Source: Muscardinus avellanarius
Lineage: Eukaryota > Chordata > Mammalia > Rodentia > Gliridae
NCBI GenBank assembly: GCA_963383645.1
Contig: OY726559.1
Coordinates: forward strand, 114,180,777-114,244,776
Direction: 5' to 3'
DNA length: 64,000 nucleotides
The notes beneath the pieces were generated by a model, which had not been told where the DNA came from, made no database searches, and saw only the letters and a program-made list of their open reading frames with translations. The position numbers and the translations under genes are program-made. Positions 60,597 to 64,000 of this stretch are shown here, piece by piece. How positions within the stretch are numbered: position 1 is the stretch's first letter; every line of letters begins with the position of its first letter.

Positions 60597-60705
60597 CTGG
60601 AAAATGGGTCACTGTGTGTGATGGAGCCGCTCGCTGAGAGCTCAGGTTCACCATGAGCCGTGGTCCACTGCGGAGGCCAGGTGTGGGCAGATGTGCTCTC
60701 GCCTG

Positions 60706-60711
<6 letters not shown>

Positions 60712-60764
<53 letters not shown>

Positions 60765-61265
60765 TTTCTTTCTCTTTTTGTGGTACTAGGGAACTCAGGG
60801 GCATTCTACCTCTGAGCTACACCCCCAGCCCTATTTTTTTTATTCTTTACTTTGAAACAGGGTCTCACTGAGTTGCAGAGGGCCTCAGTAAGGAGCTGAG
60901 GCTGGCTGCGAACTGGATCCTCCTGTCTCAGTCTCCTGAATGCTGGGATTACAAGCGTGCGCCCACATGCCCGGCTCCTGTTTTTTATTTTTATTTGGAA
61001 ACAGAGTTTTGCTAGATTGATGAGTCTCACTGTTGGCTGAGGCTGTCTGTCCTTGAACCTGCCATCCTCCCTTCGCAGCCTCCTAAGTACTGGGATTATA
61101 GGCGTGAGCCACCACGCCTGGCTATTTTTATTTGAAACAGGATCTCAATAGGTTGATGAGAGTCTGCTACCTGTAGGGGCTGTCCTCAAAACTGTAATCC
61201 TCCTGTCTCAGCCTCCCAAGTACTGGTACTGGGATTAGAGGTGAGCGCCACCACACCCAGTTTAC
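60712..61265 (-). mobile_element. (TTTC)n and inverted SINEs
   Basis: A (TTTC)n array of about 60 bases (60712-60772) leads into an inverted copy ending at 60976 and two B1-like monomers (60980-61125 and 61127-61265). A more diverged monomer follows to about 61410. Confidence 0.8.
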
Positions 61266-61484
61266 AGTTTTTTGTTTGTTTTTTGAAATGTTCGGTCTGG
61301 CTAGGTTTCTGAGAATCTTGCTAACTTGCTGAGGCTGGGCTCGAACTTATAGTCCTCCTGTCTGAGCCTCCCAAGTACTAGGATTACAGGCGAATGCCAC
61401 CGCCACCACCACACTGGCGACCAGATTCTCTCTAAAGCATACAGCCCACTGCACCACACGGCCAAGCACCAGCCTCTTCCTCTC

Positions 61485-61803
61485 CCTCCGAGCTACACCC
61501 CCAGCCCTATTTTTTACTCTTTCTTTTGAAACAGGGTCTCACTGAGTTGCGGAGGGGCCTCACTAAGTAGCTGAGGCTAGCCCGTGAACCTGGATCGTCT
61601 GGTCTCAGCTTCCCAAATGCTGAAATTACAAGCCTGGGCCACCACGCCCAGCTCTATTCTTTATTTTTGAAACAGCGTCTCACTGAGTTGCAAAGGGTCT
61701 CACTAAGCAGCTGAGGCTGGCCTGAACCTCAATCCTCCTATCTCAGCCTCCCGAATGCAGGGATTACAAACTGGGATTACAAGTGTCTGCCACCACACCG
61801 GGA
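61485..61803 (-). mobile_element. Two inverted SINEs
   Basis: A copy at about 61487-61652, lacking the extreme ID end, and a B1-like monomer at 61655-61803 containing a small internal duplication (GGGATTACAA twice). Confidence 0.75.
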
Positions 61804-62160
61804 TTAGATCCCTGCTTCTGAAGGCCAAGTGGGGAAACAACTCCCAGCATCCCTCCCCCCATACCCTCCCCTCCCCCATGGGGCCAAGGAGCAGCCACCT
61901 TTGCTGGGGTGTCTCTGGCGCGGGTGCTTCCTGCCCCGCACAGATAAGCATCGCGGTGCCCCTCCCCCACTGCCAGGAGGCCAGGTTCCAGTCCCACCCT
62001 CCCCTCCTCCTCAGCCACTAGCTGCTTGGCCCTCCCCATGCCAGGACAGCCCCCCTCTCAGGATGGAGGTGACTTCTTCCTCCAGGGTCGTCACAGAAAG
62101 CACAGCACACCCCGCAGTCCACAGCCTGGGCTAGCCCAGGGGTGGGGGACGGGGTTGGTG
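61804..62160. promoter_or_regulatory. Unique DNA upstream of ZBTB7B with GATA motif
   Basis: SINE-free, GC-rich stretch with a perfect GATA-factor motif AGATAAG at 61942-61948. GATA3 is a known activator of ThPOK, so this is a plausible control element, but only motif and location support it. Confidence 0.35.
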
Positions 62161-62164
62161 GGGA

Positions 62165-62450
62165 GCCGCCTTCCAGTGGCTCTGTGACTATCTTGCTGAA
62201 TGACCTTGGGCAAGTCATTTCTCCCCAGGCTTCCCCCAGCTCTGCTGTCCCAGGAGAGGGTGGTTGGGGAGGCGAAAGCCCCAAGGGCTTGCGGGGCTCT
62301 TCAGCCCTGACATTTTGTGGGTCTGGAGCAACTGGAGATAGCGTCCGTTCTGGAGAAAGAGCTCAGTCAGGAGTCTGAATCGTCTCTCTCTGCGCTGATT
62401 AGCCCCATGACCTTAAGCAAGTGATTTAATCTCCAAGCCTCTTGCCTTAT
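62165..62450 (+). mobile_element. Two MIR fragments
   Basis: TGAATGACCTTGGGCAAGTC (62198-62217) and CATGACCTTAAGCAAGTGAT (62406-62425) are MIR core sequences with diverged flanks. The DNA between them (62235-62365) is unique. Confidence 0.6.
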
Positions 62451-62454
62451 ACTT

Positions 62455-62575
62455 TTTTCAGTACTAGGGATTGAACTCAGGAGTACTTTCTCTGCACCCC
62501 CAGCCTTTTCTATTCTTTATTTTGAGGCAGGGTCTCCCTAAGTTGCTGAGGCTGGCCTCCAACTTGTGACCTTCC
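62455..62575 (-). mobile_element. Diverged inverted SINE
   Basis: CAGTACTAGGGATTGAACTCAGGAG, CACCCCCAGCC, then GAGGCAGGGTCTCCCTAAGTTGC mark a truncated inverted B1-dID copy. Confidence 0.75.
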
Positions 62576-64000
62576 CGCGTCACTGGGAAGAGAGGAGCGC
62601 CTGGCTGCACCTGGCCCTACTCACCCAACATCCAGAATTCCAGCTGAATTCAGGGGCTGTGGCAAGAGGTACTGTAAACCAAGCACGCCCCGATGTCTGG
62701 CACACAGAAGGATTCAAGGATGGTCTGGCCTTGGCCTCCAGAGCTAGCCTCTGCCAGGAAGCCACCTGGAGGCCCGGCTGCCTCCCTCCCTCCCTGCCTC
62801 CATTCACAGGGAGGGAGCCAGGTCACTAGGGAGCTGCCGGCCTTGGACATCACTTCCTTTCCTGAGAAGGCTGTGGCTTCATCTGAATATTAAAGGCCAG
62901 CGCAGATGATCCTCAGGACAGTGATATTTTATCAGTGATCTGACACAGCTGCTCAGACCTGGCTGTTGATGGGGGTGGGGGGGGGTCAAGGACCACAAAT
63001 TTCCTCTTTAGGACACAAGAACTTCATTGTCTTCTGGGCCTCCCGCCTGCCACCTTGGCGGCAATGCCAAGCTTCCTGCGAGGAAGCCCGCAGTGAGCGG
63101 CGACCACGTGTCCGTCTGCGCTTGCAAGCCACACCTCGGGACCCTGGGCTCTGTCACCTACTCCCACCTAAGTCCCCAAGTTACTTTCCTCCGTGGGGAC
63201 CCTGCAACTTGGGAGTTCCAGCTGCTCCCTCTGGGTCTCCTGCTGGTGCTTTTACAAATGGCGAGTGGCCCCAGGACGAATCCCAGCAAAAGCGGTGGCC
63301 ATGGTGGCAACTTAAGCAGTCCTGGGTACCTCCTGGACCCAAGTGAGCCTGTCCCTCTCCTAAGGGGGATGGGTGGGGCTGTCCTCGCTGTCCATAGGCT
63401 GGAAGCGTGGCACCCTCAGGCACGTGGCTCAGCCCATCCCTCCCCCTTCTTTCCTACCCACCCCACCCATTCCTGCTGCTAAGCCCGCCTCTCTTCTCTT
63501 CTCCCACCCCAGGGCCTGTCTCCTGGCAACTTGGTGTGGTGGGGGCACTGATTGGCTGACCCAGCTGTTCACCACACAACTCATACAGGGCTTGGGCAAG
63601 GGTGGGTGTTTAACTCCTGGGGCCCAGATCTAATGCCTGTGGCCAAGCGGTCTCATGGAAGGAGGGCCGAGCCCAAGGACATGCACTCTGGGGAGGAGAG
63701 GCGTTCACACAGCTCTTGGGCTTCTGGGAAACTCCCCCAGCCCTTACCCGGGGCTCCGCACCCCAGCCAACACAAGAGCCACCTGGAACCGCACCGGTGC
63801 CAACCTGGCCACGGGAGCCCTCCTAGGCCCATGATCTGGGAGGGGTGGGGGCCTTTCCTGTCTTTCTGCCAGGGCGGGGCACCCATGCCAGGGTGCCCAC
63901 CCCACCTCGGGCACCCTTCCCGCCTCTGCACCCCAGAGGGCCCAGTCCCCTGACGCCCCATGAAGGCGGCCCATCCCCACCCAGCCTGGCATGCCCCCTC
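62576..64000. promoter_or_regulatory. SINE-free region 5' of ZBTB7B coding exons
   Basis: The longest repeat-free stretch outside coding clusters and CpG islands (1.4 kb). Notable motifs: TTATCA (62929-62934), a G-rich run (62970-62985) next to a RUNX-type ACCACA (62992-62997), and TGTGGT plus ACCACA about 38 bases apart (near 63535 and 63571). ZBTB7B in other mammals has a distal promoter, a RUNX-dependent silencer and enhancers upstream of the coding exons. No coding exon is visible. Confidence 0.4.

Overview
This is vertebrate nuclear DNA, almost certainly from a squirrel-family rodent (Sciuridae). Five protein-coding genes with GT-AG introns can be read exon by exon, and they match a block of human chromosome 1q21-q22. 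The introns are packed with a composite SINE: a 7SL/B1-like head joined to a shortened ID (tRNA-Ala-derived) tail, the B1-dID type known from squirrels and dormice. The species is inferred from these SINEs, not proven.

Layout, left to right: (1) 1-800: first exon and CpG-rich promoter of EFNA4 (minus strand; the rest of the gene lies to the left). (2) 1783-17825: ADAM15, minus strand, all 23 coding exons, 860 codons plus stop. (3) 17826-18570: ADAM15 promoter with a 41-bp GC-box minisatellite, then one SINE. (4) 18584-39978: DCST1, minus strand, 15 coding exons read here. (5) 39979-40448: short divergent interval shared by DCST1 and DCST2. (6) 40449-56477: DCST2, plus strand, 15 coding exons. 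(7) About 56500-64000: ZBTB7B (ThPOK), minus strand, two coding exons (58073-59978), a GC-rich 3' UTR and several kilobases of upstream intron or regulatory sequence. DCST2 and ZBTB7B converge tail to tail.

Functional picture: EFNA4 (GPI-anchored ephrin) and ADAM15 (membrane metalloprotease-disintegrin) are cell-surface genes. DCST1 and DCST2 are paralogous multi-pass DC-STAMP-domain proteins; the family acts in sperm-egg fusion, and here the pair is divergent, which fits shared germline control. ZBTB7B is a BTB/zinc-finger repressor that controls CD4 T-cell fate. All coding exons join in frame, with no frameshift. Exon boundaries were worked out by hand from splice sites, phase and remembered mammalian homologues, without alignment software.

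I see no prokaryotic system, CRISPR array, toxin gene or intact virus. The most interesting points are a SINE that inserted across the ADAM15 exon 13 splice donor and duplicated it, a GC-box minisatellite at the ADAM15 promoter, an early stop in DCST2 followed by recognisable tail sequence, a CpG-rich block with paired AP-1 sites in the ZBTB7B 3' UTR, candidate ZBTB7B control elements, and visible SINE subfamily structure.
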